From: Shewanella profunda
GTDB lineage: Bacteria; Pseudomonadota; Gammaproteobacteria; Enterobacterales; Shewanellaceae
Assembly: GCF_023283765.1 (NCBI RefSeq)
Contig: NZ_JAKILG010000018.1
Span: 1 to 64,000, forward strand
Direction: 5' to 3'
Length of the DNA: 64,000 nucleotides
In this document: piece after piece, positions 25,964 to 35,073 of the stretch
Numbering within the stretch: position 1 is the first letter of the stretch
Layout of the letters: every line of letters starts with the position of its first letter
The notes under the pieces: model-generated
Seen by the model: the letters and a program-made list of their open reading frames with translations, nothing else
Database searches by the model: none
Told to the model about the DNA's origin: nothing
Translations under genes and position numbers: made by a program

Positions 25964-26846
25964 CTCAGAAGCTTTCAAAAACATAGTAATAGAGAAAATA
26001 AAAACTTACTGTGACACTAATATATGGCCATTTGAATATGAACAGTTCACCGCATGGCTAAATAACTTTGACTGTGAAATTGAAGAGTATGTTGCACTTC
26101 AAATTTTAGATAACTTAATAGTTAGATCTAAAGACATGGCTAAGGCTAGTTATGCTAGATTACTTCATGGCCCAATTAGACAATATTTAGATGAAAATAC
26201 AACTATTAATGTTGAAAGTATACCAAAATGGAAAGAGCGTCTAAGGGATGGTAAATATTCTAAAGAATTAAGATTCTGCCCAGTAAAGTTAAACTCAGAT
26301 CAAGGTGAATCAGGAAGTACTATTTATAGAATGCTTTCAACACTATTTGATACAAACAACTATTCATTAGCAAGAGCAACAGAACCTCCTAAAGTTATAA
26401 TACTAATTGATGATTTCATTGGTAGCGGAAAACAGTTTACTGATTTTGCAACCGAATTTAATCTCATTGAAAAATTAAAAACCACACAGATCATATATTG
26501 CCCTTTAATTGGCTTCGAAATTGGCATAAAAAAAATTACTGCTATTTATCCAGGATTGAATATTATGCCAGCTGAGTATATATTAGAAAATGATAGTTTA
26601 TTTTTTGGCGATGATAATTCTCTCTTTAAGAATGACCAAACTAATACCATCCTCGACGTGAAGAATTTCTTGATAAAAATGAATAATAAGTACGCACCAA
26701 AAATACCAAATTGGTTTGGTTTCGAACAAGCTGGTCTACCGTTAGCTTTTGAGTGGGGATGTCCTAATCAAACTCTATCATTGCTCTATATGATGAAATC
26801 AAAATATCGTAAAAATTGGAAACAATTGTTTAGTAGGAGATCGTAA
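25947..26846 (+). CDS. Phosphoribosyltransferase-like protein (PRTase-CE type) of the putative defence operon
   Basis: A 299-aa protein. The diagnostic stretch is VIILIDDFIGSGKQFTDF (150-167): a strand, two acidic residues D155-D156, and a Gly/Ser loop, as in the PRPP-binding motif of type I phosphoribosyltransferases. QGESGSTIYRML (119-130) and the C-terminal PNWFGFEQAGLPLAFEWGCPN (254-274) resemble a PRTase branch predicted in bacterial conflict systems. The rest is alpha-helical. Whether it makes or cleaves a nucleotide or only binds one is unknown. It overlaps the methyltransferase by 17 nt and the ATPase by 1 nt (TAATG), with TAGGAG near its end serving the next gene. Confidence 0.75.
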   Translation: MQLPNNSEAFKNIVIEKIKTYCDTNIWPFEYEQFTAWLNNFDCEIEEYVALQILDNLIVRSKDMAKASYARLLHGPIRQYLDENTTINVESIPKWKERLRDGKYSKELRFCPVKLNSDQGESGSTIYRMLSTLFDTNNYSLARATEPPKVIILIDDFIGSGKQFTDFATEFNLIEKLKTTQIIYCPLIGFEIGIKKITAIYPGLNIMPAEYILENDSLFFGDDNSLFKNDQTNTILDVKNFLIKMNNKYAPKIPNWFGFEQAGLPLAFEWGCPNQTLSLLYMMKSKYRKNWKQLFSRRS

Positions 26847-28822
26847 TGAAAGTAATCGATATAATAAATAAACTATCCACTGCTAGACTAGAATTCCAAA
26901 CATCAAATGGAAGTGTTTTAAATACTTTCGTCGTACCATTTTTTATTGATAAATTTGATTTAAGAAATATATCACATTCAATAGCACTAGCAGGTTCTAG
27001 AGGCTCAGGGAAAAGTACCTATATTCAGTATTTTTCTCACTCAACTCGATTCGACCGAAATGTTAAAACTATTAATGAGGAAGAATTCTCCTGCATTTTA
27101 TTATATTGGAAACCTGATATCGCTTATTGCCAAGGATTAAAATCTAGTTGGTTAGGCGACGATGCTTTAAGGTTTTTTACAATTCATGCAGCATTATCAT
27201 TACTACAAGAACTATCTAATTTAATCAATAATGTTAGCTATCATTATCCAGAAATCATTAACGCCTTGAAAGAAAATGGAATCTTTTGGAAGCGAATTAG
27301 TAGAGTTACAAATTCTACTATAAGCAGTATTAACGAGCTCAATGCTTGGATAATGGATTATAAATACGAGGTATCAACTAGATTAAACCCAGTAAATCTA
27401 GAGGGTATTTTATCTATAGAACCAAAGCAAATGCTTACATATCTTACAGATGCTTTAAGATTGGACTATGACAAATTTTCTCACACTACATTTAAAGTAT
27501 TCATTGACGAATTTGAGCTTTTAAATATTGAGCAGCAACAAATAGTTAATACATATAGAAAAGAATCAAATAAACTACTCAGCTGGAATGTTGCTTATAA
27601 ATTAAACGCAAAACCAACAAATGAAACTACCAGTGATCAATGGCTGCAATCGCCTGATGATTATGTCGAAGAAAATTTGGATAATTATATTAAAGATTAT
27701 TTTAGAGTTTTTGCAGCTGAAATATTTATTCTTACGCTACAGAATGCAGGTTTGATTTGCAAAGCACCACAATTAACGCCTAGTTTTTTAGGCGATAGGA
27801 ATAATATTGAATTAAGAAAGGGAAAAGATTATCAAGAACAAATAATATCAGTTATTGAAAATATTTTGCCTACACCATCAATAAAATTATTATCTGAAAT
27901 TTGTATAGCAAACAACAGCGTAAAGAACAAATTATTAGCAATATTGAAATCACTAGATTTTTCAGAAGAACACATAAAACTTGCTTTATTGGACACCAGC
28001 TTAGCTTTAACTATTCTAGGAACATACAAGCAAAGAAGCTTCGCTCCTGAACAGATAATTAATTACTTAAATAATAAATCAACAAAAGCTGAAGAAAGAA
28101 CAGTAAAAGAAAAAATAAACACCTTCGAATTTAATACACTATTGTCATTAAATCTTCAGAATGCTTTCATTCAAGTTCCTGTATATGCCGGGTTTGAACG
28201 TTTTATAACAATGACGACACCTAATATCAGACATTTTAAAGAGCTTTGTTTATCTGCACTAAAACAATCTGATGACTTTGACTCAAATATAGAATATTTA
28301 TATATTGAAGATATAAAACCAATATCTTTTATTGGTATGCATAAAGGTTCAATCATAAGTAGCACTTCCTTAGTTAAGGAAGTAATAAGTTACCCTCCTC
28401 ATGGAAATAAGCTTTCACATATGGTTAATAGAATTGGGGAGCTATTTAGAATCTCTCAAAAAGCTAGTTATCAATCTGAACCTGAAAGAAATATATTCAC
28501 ATTTACCTATGATTATTCTGGTGCTGACAAAGAGTTAGAAGAATTTCTAAACTCAGCTCTCAGCTGGAGAGTCCTTGTTGAAGATGAATCTAGAAGAATA
28601 AAAGATGATAAACAAATCACTAGTAAAGAATTTCAGTTAAATCCTGTTTACGCTCCAAAGTTCGGAATTTCTTATAGGAAAAAGCGTGGAATAACGCTAT
28701 CAATTGAGCAATTTAAAACAATAGTATCAGGAAATTCAGAGAGCTTTGATATCATTAGAAAACAATATCAACAAAAATGGAAGTCAGAAGATTCAGAAGG
28801 AACTCAAGGTATTTTATTATGA
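26846..28822 (+). CDS. P-loop ATPase, ORC/CDC6-like, of the putative defence operon
   Basis: A 658-aa cytoplasmic protein. Walker A is GSRGSGKST at 50-58 and Walker B is FKVFIDEFELL at 216-226 (D221, E222), which is the layout of ORC/CDC6-like AAA+ ATPases found in predicted immune operons. A long helical middle (about 240-440) and a C-terminal part with RNIFTFTYDYSG and a winged-helix-like end follow. No nuclease motif was recognised. It probably acts as the sensor or motor of the system. Low G+C. TAGGAG lies 7 bp before the ATG, which overlaps the previous stop. Its TGA overlaps the next ATG (ATGA). Confidence 0.78.
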   Translation: MKVIDIINKLSTARLEFQTSNGSVLNTFVVPFFIDKFDLRNISHSIALAGSRGSGKSTYIQYFSHSTRFDRNVKTINEEEFSCILLYWKPDIAYCQGLKSSWLGDDALRFFTIHAALSLLQELSNLINNVSYHYPEIINALKENGIFWKRISRVTNSTISSINELNAWIMDYKYEVSTRLNPVNLEGILSIEPKQMLTYLTDALRLDYDKFSHTTFKVFIDEFELLNIEQQQIVNTYRKESNKLLSWNVAYKLNAKPTNETTSDQWLQSPDDYVEENLDNYIKDYFRVFAAEIFILTLQNAGLICKAPQLTPSFLGDRNNIELRKGKDYQEQIISVIENILPTPSIKLLSEICIANNSVKNKLLAILKSLDFSEEHIKLALLDTSLALTILGTYKQRSFAPEQIINYLNNKSTKAEERTVKEKINTFEFNTLLSLNLQNAFIQVPVYAGFERFITMTTPNIRHFKELCLSALKQSDDFDSNIEYLYIEDIKPISFIGMHKGSIISSTSLVKEVISYPPHGNKLSHMVNRIGELFRISQKASYQSEPERNIFTFTYDYSGADKELEEFLNSALSWRVLVEDESRRIKDDKQITSKEFQLNPVYAPKFGISYRKKRGITLSIEQFKTIVSGNSESFDIIRKQYQQKWKSEDSEGTQGILL

Positions 28823-29736
28823 TACATGTTCAGTCTTGGAAAACAGAGCTTGCAAATGATGTTAAATTTGATAAAAATTTAAAGCCCTATGACTTTACCT
28901 ATACAAATATTGATAAGTATGATGACCGTAGTGATTGGACATTCAGTTATTTAAGCGAAGTTTCTAAAGAGATTATCACTGTATCATATAATCCTGAAGC
29001 AGTGTCAATAGCAATTAATAATTATGAATACGGAATAAGAAACTTATTAAATTACAACCTACCTAAAGGTAAAATTTTAATTGACGCCACAACCTTATCA
29101 CTTCCTGAAATACTTCATTTATTTAACTTACTAAATAATAAAAGACGTTCATTTGATGTGATTTATGTACAACCGAATGGTTATACCGAGTTAAAAACAG
29201 AAGGTATTGATCAAATAAAATCATTTGATCTGTCTGATGATGGACTTGGAATTCAGCAAGTCCCACCATTTGTAGGTTATAGCGCTAACTCAATGCTGTT
29301 TTTCTTTTTGGGTTTTGAAGGACATAGATTTGGTGCAATTATTAACTCTGATGAGTTTGATACGAGAAACATTACATGTCTCCTAGGTACACCACCTTTC
29401 AGACTTGGATGGGAGAATAGGACTCTTTCGAGCAACTATAAACAGCTGGCAGAAATAAGCAGCAATTCAAATGCAAGATTTAAATTTGCTGGTGCAAATG
29501 ATCCAATACAAACTTATGAGGTAATCGATCAAGTTTATCAATCCGCATGTTATGAGAAGCGAAGTTTATGTTTAGCCCCGTTTGGTACTAAACCTGCTGC
29601 TATTGCCGCAGCCCAGTTTGCTGTTAATAACATAAATGTTGTCATGTTGTATGACTACGTAAAGAAAAAAAACAAAAGATCTTCCGGTCAGGACTTAATT
29701 CATACTTGGAGTTTTCAATATACTGATAGAAATTAA
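28819..29736 (+). CDS. Protein of unknown family, fourth gene of the putative defence operon
   Basis: A 305-aa protein that I do not recognise. Alternating strand-helix segments suggest two Rossmann-like parts: KILIDATTLSLPEILHLFNLL (85-105) with DVIYVQPNGY, and SLCLAPFGTKPAAIAAAQFA (249-268) with INVVMLYDYV. Between them lie LGFEGHRFGAII (164-175) and LLGTPPFRLGW. No catalytic motif, signal peptide or membrane segment was seen. The ATG at 28819 is preferred over 28777 because AAGG is 9 bp upstream and it overlaps the ATPase stop as ATGA. It could be an effector or a nucleotide sensor; this is open. Confidence 0.75.
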   Translation: MIHVQSWKTELANDVKFDKNLKPYDFTYTNIDKYDDRSDWTFSYLSEVSKEIITVSYNPEAVSIAINNYEYGIRNLLNYNLPKGKILIDATTLSLPEILHLFNLLNNKRRSFDVIYVQPNGYTELKTEGIDQIKSFDLSDDGLGIQQVPPFVGYSANSMLFFFLGFEGHRFGAIINSDEFDTRNITCLLGTPPFRLGWENRTLSSNYKQLAEISSNSNARFKFAGANDPIQTYEVIDQVYQSACYEKRSLCLAPFGTKPAAIAAAQFAVNNINVVMLYDYVKKKNKRSSGQDLIHTWSFQYTDRN

Positions 29737-29950
29737 AGTTTAATAAATAGGTACCGAGTAAACATAATACCCACGAACAGAATGTGATAATAAGATCACT
29801 TTTTAGTACTTATTTACCGATGAAGTTATCTAACAACCCTATAATTGCGACGCTGGCGAAGCTAATGCAAGGCGGATGGAAAGATTTCTCCTAGCAGCCT
29901 AACAACCCAAACACTACACCACTCTCAATGGCTGCACCAAATACAGCATT

Positions 29951-30044
29951 GTTGCACCAGTGACCTTCTAAAACATGGATGTTTGAGTAGAGCCTACAGG
30001 GGCGATTTTATTTAAACATAAGCACGGCGAGTCACTGGTGTAAC
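29951..30044. repeat. 94-bp inverted-repeat element
   Basis: Arms GTTGCACCAGTGAC (29951-29964) and GTCACTGGTGTAAC (30031-30044) match at 13 of 14 positions. The interior holds ACATGGATGTTTGAGTAG and AGCCTACAGGGG, which I recall as a dispersed intergenic repeat of Shewanella. It may be a MITE-like or REP-like element. Confidence 0.65.
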
Positions 30045-30080
30045 TAATATAAGAGAATGCGAAAGCCTGCGGCAGGCAAC

Positions 30081-30107
30081 AAAAAAGCGACCTTTCGGTC
30101 GCTTTTT
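30081..30107 (-). terminator. Bidirectional terminator downstream of gcvP
   Basis: AAAAGCGACC-TTTC-GGTCGCTTTT with A/T tracts on both sides, between the accessory operon and gcvP, 159 bp past the gcvP stop. Confidence 0.8.
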
Positions 30108-30265
30108 GATGCTTCAAATTCACTGAAGCCGAAGAATAATAATGGCGTTACTGCCGACGATAAGGCAAGGAAGCCGATGCTTTTCGCCACGGAGTTGACT
30201 GGTGTCAAACTCTCTATTTCAAGCTATGCGAAAGCCTCATTCAACGCCGCAGTAGCTAGCCTAAG

Positions 30266-33154
30266 CTACTCGTAGTCTGATAATGGTGCACAACTACACA
30301 TCAAATTCCGATCGCCGTAGACATCATCAATGCGATTCACGGTTGGCCAGAACTTGTTAGTGCGTACTGCTGCACTTGGGAACACGGCCACTTCGCGGCT
30401 GTATGGACGCGTATCGAACTCTGGGTCCATGATATCGGCCATAGTGTGCGGTGCGTTGTGCAGCGGGTTGTTGTCCGCTGGCCATTCGCCCGATTCCACT
30501 TTGGCAATTTCAGCGCGGATTGACACCATAGCGTCGATGAAACGATCGAGTTCCACCTTAGACTCAGATTCCGTTGGCTCAATCATCAGGGTTCCCGCAA
30601 CAGGGAAGCTCATGGTTGGCGCATGGAAACCGTAGTCATTCAAACGCTTAGCGATATCCATTTCGGTCACGCCTGAGGCTTCTTTCAGTGGGCGTAGGTC
30701 GATAATACATTCATGCGCGACGCGATCGTTACGGCCACGGAACAATACTGGGTAGTGTTCCGACAGCTTCTTCATCACATAATTTGCGTTTAACAGCGCA
30801 GTTTGGGTCGACTTTTTCAGGCCTTCAGAGCCTAACAGCTTAATGTACATCCAGCTGATGGGCAGAATGCCAGCACTACCATAAGGTGCAGCCGATACGG
30901 CACCGTTGTTATCACTTTCACGGCCGGGTTTAACCACAACGTGACCCGCAACGAATGGGGCTAAGTGTGATTTCACGCCGATTGGGCCCATGCCTGGACC
31001 ACCGCCGCCGTGTGGAATCGCGAAGGTTTTATGCAGGTTAAGGTGTGATACGTCGGCACCGATAAAGCCAGGAGAGGTTAAGCCGACCTGAGCGTTCATA
31101 TTGGCGCCGTCTAAGTACACTTGACCGCCGTGCTGATGCACTATGTTGCAGATTTCGCGGATAGATTCTTCATACACACCGTGGGTCGATGGGTAAGTGA
31201 TCATGATGCAAGACAGGTTTTCAGCCACTTCAGCGGCTTTGGTCTTCAGATCTTCTAAATCGACGTTACCTTGCTTATCACACGCCGTCACCACCACTTG
31301 CATACCGGCTAATTGCGCCGATGCAGGGTTAGTACCGTGGGCTGATTGCGGGATCAAACAGATGTTTCTGTGGGCATTGCCGCGTGACTCATGGTATTTC
31401 TTGATGGCTAACAGGCCAGCGTATTCACCTTGAGCGCCTGAGTTAGGTTGGATACACACAGCGTCGTAGCCTGTGATGTTCACTAACCAAGTCGACAACT
31501 CCTCAATCAACTGGGTGTAACCTTTAGCTTGATCCAGTGGGCTGAATGGGTGCATGTTGGCAAATTCTGGCCAGCTCACAGGGAGCATTTCAACCGCTGC
31601 GTTTAACTTCATGGTGCATGAGCCCAGTGAAATCATCGAGTAGTTAAGTGCTAAGTCTTTGCTTTCGAGACGTTTGATATAACGCATCATCTCGGTTTCG
31701 CTTTGATAGCGATTGAAGGTTGGGTGGCTTAAAATCGCATCTTGGCGCACGAGTGCCGCCGGAATCGATTGGCTACCTTGGCTGACGATTTGCGCGTCTA
31801 ACGCGGCAACATCTAAACCATGGCCGGCGCCTAAGATCACATCGAACAGGGCGTCGATATCTGAGCGCAGTGTGGTTTCGTCTAAGCTCACACCCACAGT
31901 GCCATCGGCATCGAAACGTAGGTTCATTTCAGCGGCCAGTGCGCGTGCATTGACGGCTGCGACATCTAAGCCTTTGATGCTAACAGTATCAAACCAAGTG
32001 CTGTTGACTAAACTTACGCCCTTCGCTTGTAAACCGGCCGCTAAAATATCGGCAAAACGGTGAATGCGTGCAGCTATGGTTTTCAGGCCATCTGGGCCGT
32101 GGAATACAGCGTAGAAAGACGCCATATTCGCTAACAGAATTTGTGCAGTACAAATGTTTGAGTTGGCTTTTTCGCGGCGGATATGTTGCTCGCGAGTTTG
32201 CATCGCCATACGCAGTGCGCGGTTACCACGGGCGTCTTTTGACACACCTATGATACGACCAGGCATAGAACGTTTGTGCTCGTCACGGGCAACGAAGAAG
32301 GCCGCGTGTGGGCCACCAAAGCCCATTGGCACGCCAAAACGCTGGGCACTACCAAATACCACATCGGCGCCCATAGCGCCCGGTGATTTCAGTAATACCA
32401 AGGACATAATGTCGGCAGCCACAGTCACAACCACATTCTTCGCACGCAGGGTGGCGAATAATTCACTGAAGTCAGTGATTTGGCCGAAACGGTTAGTGTA
32501 TTGGAACAAAGCACCAAACAGCTCATGGTTAACGGCCTCAGATGCAGGGCCTACCACCACTTCAAAACCAAAACACTCAGCGCGGGTTTTCACTACGTCT
32601 AAGGTTTGCGGGAACACATCGTCGGCAACGAAGAAGATATTGGCTTTTTTCGCTTTAGAAACACGCTTTGCCAACGCCATCGCTTCGGCAGCCGCGGTCG
32701 CTTCATCCAGCAGGGAAGCAGAAGCCAAATCTAAACCCGTTAAATCCATCGACACTTGTTGGAAGTTTAGAATGGCTTCTAAACGGCCTTGGGCGATTTC
32801 TGGCTGATAGGGCGTGTAAGCCGTGTACCAACCTGGGTTTTCAAATACGTTACGCAGGATCACGTTTGGCACTTGTGTGCCGTAGTAACCCATACCGATA
32901 TAGCTCTTAAATACTTGGTTTTGTTGCGCTAAACCACGAATATAAGCTAGACCTTCGGCTTCGCCGCAGGAATCACCAATGCTCAACTCTTGGTTTAAAC
33001 GGATCGACTCAGGCACGATTTGCGCGGTCAGATCATCCAGAGACTCAGCACCAACATAATTCAGCATGGCTTGCTGTTGGCTGCTATCTGGGCCGATATG
33101 ACGACGTAAAAATAAATCGTGCTGTTCTAACTGAGTGAGGGTTTGCTTGGTCAT
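30266..33154 (-). CDS. gcvP: Glycine dehydrogenase (decarboxylating), P protein
   Basis: A 962-aa PLP enzyme, the single-chain form typical of gammaproteobacteria. It decarboxylates glycine and passes the aminomethyl group to the lipoyl arm of GcvH. The N-terminal half opens [17 protein letters not shown]. The C-terminal half carries the PLP-lysine motif [30 protein letters not shown] and the C-terminal GDRNLMCSC are also present. It is the last gene of the gcvT-gcvH-gcvP cluster but lies 122 bp after gcvH behind a terminator-like hairpin, so it may be expressed at a lower level or from its own promoter. Confidence 0.97.
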   Translation of the reverse strand: MTKQTLTQLEQHDLFLRRHIGPDSSQQQAMLNYVGAESLDDLTAQIVPESIRLNQELSIGDSCGEAEGLAYIRGLAQQNQVFKSYIGMGYYGTQVPNVILRNVFENPGWYTAYTPYQPEIAQGRLEAILNFQQVSMDLTGLDLASASLLDEATAAAEAMALAKRVSKAKKANIFFVADDVFPQTLDVVKTRAECFGFEVVVGPASEAVNHELFGALFQYTNRFGQITDFSELFATLRAKNVVVTVAADIMSLVLLKSPGAMGADVVFGSAQRFGVPMGFGGPHAAFFVARDEHKRSMPGRIIGVSKDARGNRALRMAMQTREQHIRREKANSNICTAQILLANMASFYAVFHGPDGLKTIAARIHRFADILAAGLQAKGVSLVNSTWFDTVSIKGLDVAAVNARALAAEMNLRFDADGTVGVSLDETTLRSDIDALFDVILGAGHGLDVAALDAQIVSQGSQSIPAALVRQDAILSHPTFNRYQSETEMMRYIKRLESKDLALNYSMISLGSCTMKLNAAVEMLPVSWPEFANMHPFSPLDQAKGYTQLIEELSTWLVNITGYDAVCIQPNSGAQGEYAGLLAIKKYHESRGNAHRNICLIPQSAHGTNPASAQLAGMQVVVTACDKQGNVDLEDLKTKAAEVAENLSCIMITYPSTHGVYEESIREICNIVHQHGGQVYLDGANMNAQVGLTSPGFIGADVSHLNLHKTFAIPHGGGGPGMGPIGVKSHLAPFVAGHVVVKPGRESDNNGAVSAAPYGSAGILPISWMYIKLLGSEGLKKSTQTALLNANYVMKKLSEHYPVLFRGRNDRVAHECIIDLRPLKEASGVTEMDIAKRLNDYGFHAPTMSFPVAGTLMIEPTESESKVELDRFIDAMVSIRAEIAKVESGEWPADNNPLHNAPHTMADIMDPEFDTRPYSREVAVFPSAAVRTNKFWPTVNRIDDVYGDRNLMCSCAPLSDYE

Positions 33155-33241
33155 GTTAAACCTTGTTCCAGATTTGCCGAAACTCAGAACTGTAGGGTAC
33201 TGATTAACGGGCGATTGTTATGTCAATCTTGTGCTAAAACA

Positions 33242-33265
33242 AACGAAGCCCCTTAGGGCTTCGTT
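33242..33265 (-). terminator. Internal terminator/attenuator between gcvH and gcvP
   Basis: AACGAAGCCC / GGGCTTCGTT, a perfect 10-bp stem with a 4-nt loop, followed on the minus strand by TTGTTTT. It lies 11 bp past the gcvH stop and about 90 bp before gcvP. Confidence 0.75.
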
Positions 33266-33276
33266 AGCGTCGACGA

Positions 33277-33666
33277 TTATTCTTCGTCGATGACGGCTTG
33301 GTAGCCTTCGGCATCGAGCAGGGCGTCGACTTCTGATTCGTCAGAAGGCATTACGCGGAAGAACCAGCCTTCACCGTAGGCATCGCTGTTTACGAGTTCT
33401 GGAGAATCTTCCAGCGCTTCGTTCACGGCAATCACTTCGCCAGAAATAGGGGAATAAATATCAGAAGCCGCTTTTACTGATTCAGCTACGGCACAGTCTT
33501 CACCCGCAGTCACAGTGTCGCCAACTTCTGGGAGTTCAACGAAAACCATGTCACCTAACAGCTCTTGGGCGTGCTCAGTGATACCTACTGTGTAGCTACC
33601 GTCTTCTTCCTTGCGGATCCATTCGTGTGAAGAGGCGTATTTCAGTTCTGTCGGAATATTGCTCAT
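33277..33666 (-). CDS. gcvH: Glycine cleavage system H protein
   Basis: A 129-aa lipoyl carrier shuttling the aminomethyl group between P, T and L proteins. The lipoylation motif ESVKAASD puts the modified lysine at K65. ASSHEWIR near the start and GWFFRV near the end are family marks. The ATG at 33666 is chosen because the protein then begins [10 protein letters not shown] as H proteins do; the upstream frame to 33720 overlaps gcvT. It lies 25 bp downstream of gcvT, in the same operon. Confidence 0.97.
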   Translation of the reverse strand: MSNIPTELKYASSHEWIRKEEDGSYTVGITEHAQELLGDMVFVELPEVGDTVTAGEDCAVAESVKAASDIYSPISGEVIAVNEALEDSPELVNSDAYGEGWFFRVMPSDESEVDALLDAEGYQAVIDEE

Positions 33667-33691
33667 TGTTCTTGGTCCTTGTTCCGTTTTT

Positions 33692-34786
33692 TTAAAATGC
33701 TTGTTTACCGTTGCGCACAAAGTTTGGCGCCACTACTCTAACAGCCACACGTTTTTTACGCATTTCGACTTCCGCCGTATCCCCAATCTGGTTAGGAACA
33801 CGCGCCATCGCAATAGAATAGTCCAATGTTGGCGAAAAAGTCCCGCTGGTAATCACACCTCGGTGCTCTGTGCCGGCTGCGTCGGTGAAAAATACTGGCA
33901 TATCATGGCGTAACACGCCCTTTTCTTCCATCACTAGACCAACAAGTTTGTCGGTTCCGGCATCACGCAGGGCTTCTAGGGCTTTGCGGCCGATAAAGTC
34001 ACGGTCGCTCGGTTCCCATGCGAGAGTCCAGCCCATATTGGCGGCCAATGGGTTGATGGTTTCGTCCATATCTAAGCCGTAGAGATTCATACCCGCTTCG
34101 AGACGTAATGTATCACGGGCACCGAGACCACATGGTTTAACGCCCTGCTCTAACAATGCTTGCCATAGAGCCTGTGCTTCATCTTCTGGGACGATAATTT
34201 CATAGCCCGCTTCGCCTGTATAGCCTGTGGTAGCAATAAACAGCGAACCCGCTTGCTTGCCGAAGAATGGCTTCATACCTTCGATGGCGGCGTTTTGCTC
34301 GGCGCTGAATACGGCGGCAGCTTTCGCTTTGGCGTTAGGGCCTTGAACGGCGATCATCGCCAGCTCAGGACGCTCGGTCACAGTGACATCAAAATCTTGG
34401 GATTGCTTGGCGATCCAAGCGAGATCTTTTTCGCGGGTCGCAGAGTTAACGACTACGCGGTAGTTAGTGTCAGTGAGGTAGTAAGTGATGAGGTCGTCGA
34501 TAATGCCAGCATTTTCATCTAGCATACCGCTGTATAAGGCTTTACCTGGCACTTTAAGTTTAGCCACATCGTTTGCCAGCAACTTACGCAAAAACGCACA
34601 AGCGTCGTTACCTATCACATCAACCACAGTCATGTGGGAAACGTCGAACATACCCGCGTCTTGACGCACAGCGTTGTGTTCTTCGATTTGTGAGCCATAG
34701 TTGAGGGGCATATCCCAACCGTGGAAGTCGACCATCTTAGCGTTTGATTCTAAGTGCTTGTTAAACAGAATAGTTTTATTAGCCAT
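33692..34786 (-). CDS. gcvT: Glycine cleavage system T protein (aminomethyltransferase)
   Basis: A 364-aa tetrahydrofolate-dependent enzyme that releases ammonia from the aminomethyl-H protein and forms 5,10-methylene-THF. Visible family features are [34 protein letters not shown], a [10 protein letters not shown] block and the C-terminal [12 protein letters not shown]. It is the first gene of the gcvTHP operon. The upstream region has a TATAAT-like -10; no glycine riboswitch consensus was seen. Confidence 0.97.
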   Translation of the reverse strand: MANKTILFNKHLESNAKMVDFHGWDMPLNYGSQIEEHNAVRQDAGMFDVSHMTVVDVIGNDACAFLRKLLANDVAKLKVPGKALYSGMLDENAGIIDDLITYYLTDTNYRVVVNSATREKDLAWIAKQSQDFDVTVTERPELAMIAVQGPNAKAKAAAVFSAEQNAAIEGMKPFFGKQAGSLFIATTGYTGEAGYEIIVPEDEAQALWQALLEQGVKPCGLGARDTLRLEAGMNLYGLDMDETINPLAANMGWTLAWEPSDRDFIGRKALEALRDAGTDKLVGLVMEEKGVLRHDMPVFFTDAAGTEHRGVITSGTFSPTLDYSIAMARVPNQIGDTAEVEMRKKRVAVRVVAPNFVRNGKQAF

Positions 34787-34897
34787 TGTTATCCCTTTTG
34801 TGCGGCCTTTTTCAGGTCTCTGCCTAGTGTAGGGTAATACTAATCGCCAGATATTTATCGTGATTGGTATAGATACTAGGGTCTAAAATGCGGCGAA

Positions 34898-34903
34898 ATT
34901 ATA
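34898..34903 (-). promoter_or_regulatory. Candidate -10 element for gcvT
   Basis: TATAAT on the minus strand, 112 bp before the gcvT ATG. A TATACA hexamer is 17 bp upstream; its fit to a -35 is poor, as expected for an activated promoter. Confidence 0.4.
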
Positions 34904-35073
34904 CCTTGCGTCACAAATTTGTATACAGGAGATTTTTCTAATCCGAAGCCAATGTCATTAGATTTTCTCATCCCCAACATGTAATTTTTTTACATGCGAA
35001 GACCAGAACTGCGCAGCTTGCAGCCAAATTGCTGATATTATCGGCAATTCTGATCACATTAGCGCAACCGAGG

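Larger units (their letters stand above)
29737..30265. other. Intergenic region at the right edge of the accessory island
   Basis: It contains no supported gene. An inverted-repeat element lies at 29951-30044 and a bidirectional terminator at 30081-30107. A weak 72-codon frame at 30057-30275 is Ala/Ser/Lys-rich with no ribosome site and is not called. Confidence 0.5.

Noticed and set aside
29820-29950. Integron attC-like core (CCTAACAAC)
   Set aside because: Only one half-core is present, with no matching GTTAGGC arm at a suitable distance.
30057-30275. 72-aa plus-strand ORF before gcvP
   Set aside because: It crosses a terminator hairpin, has no ribosome site and overlaps the gcvP 3' end.
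34787-35073. Glycine riboswitch upstream of gcvT
   Set aside because: I looked for the GGAGAG and CCGAAGG-type core on the minus strand and found no match; only a promoter-like -10 remains.
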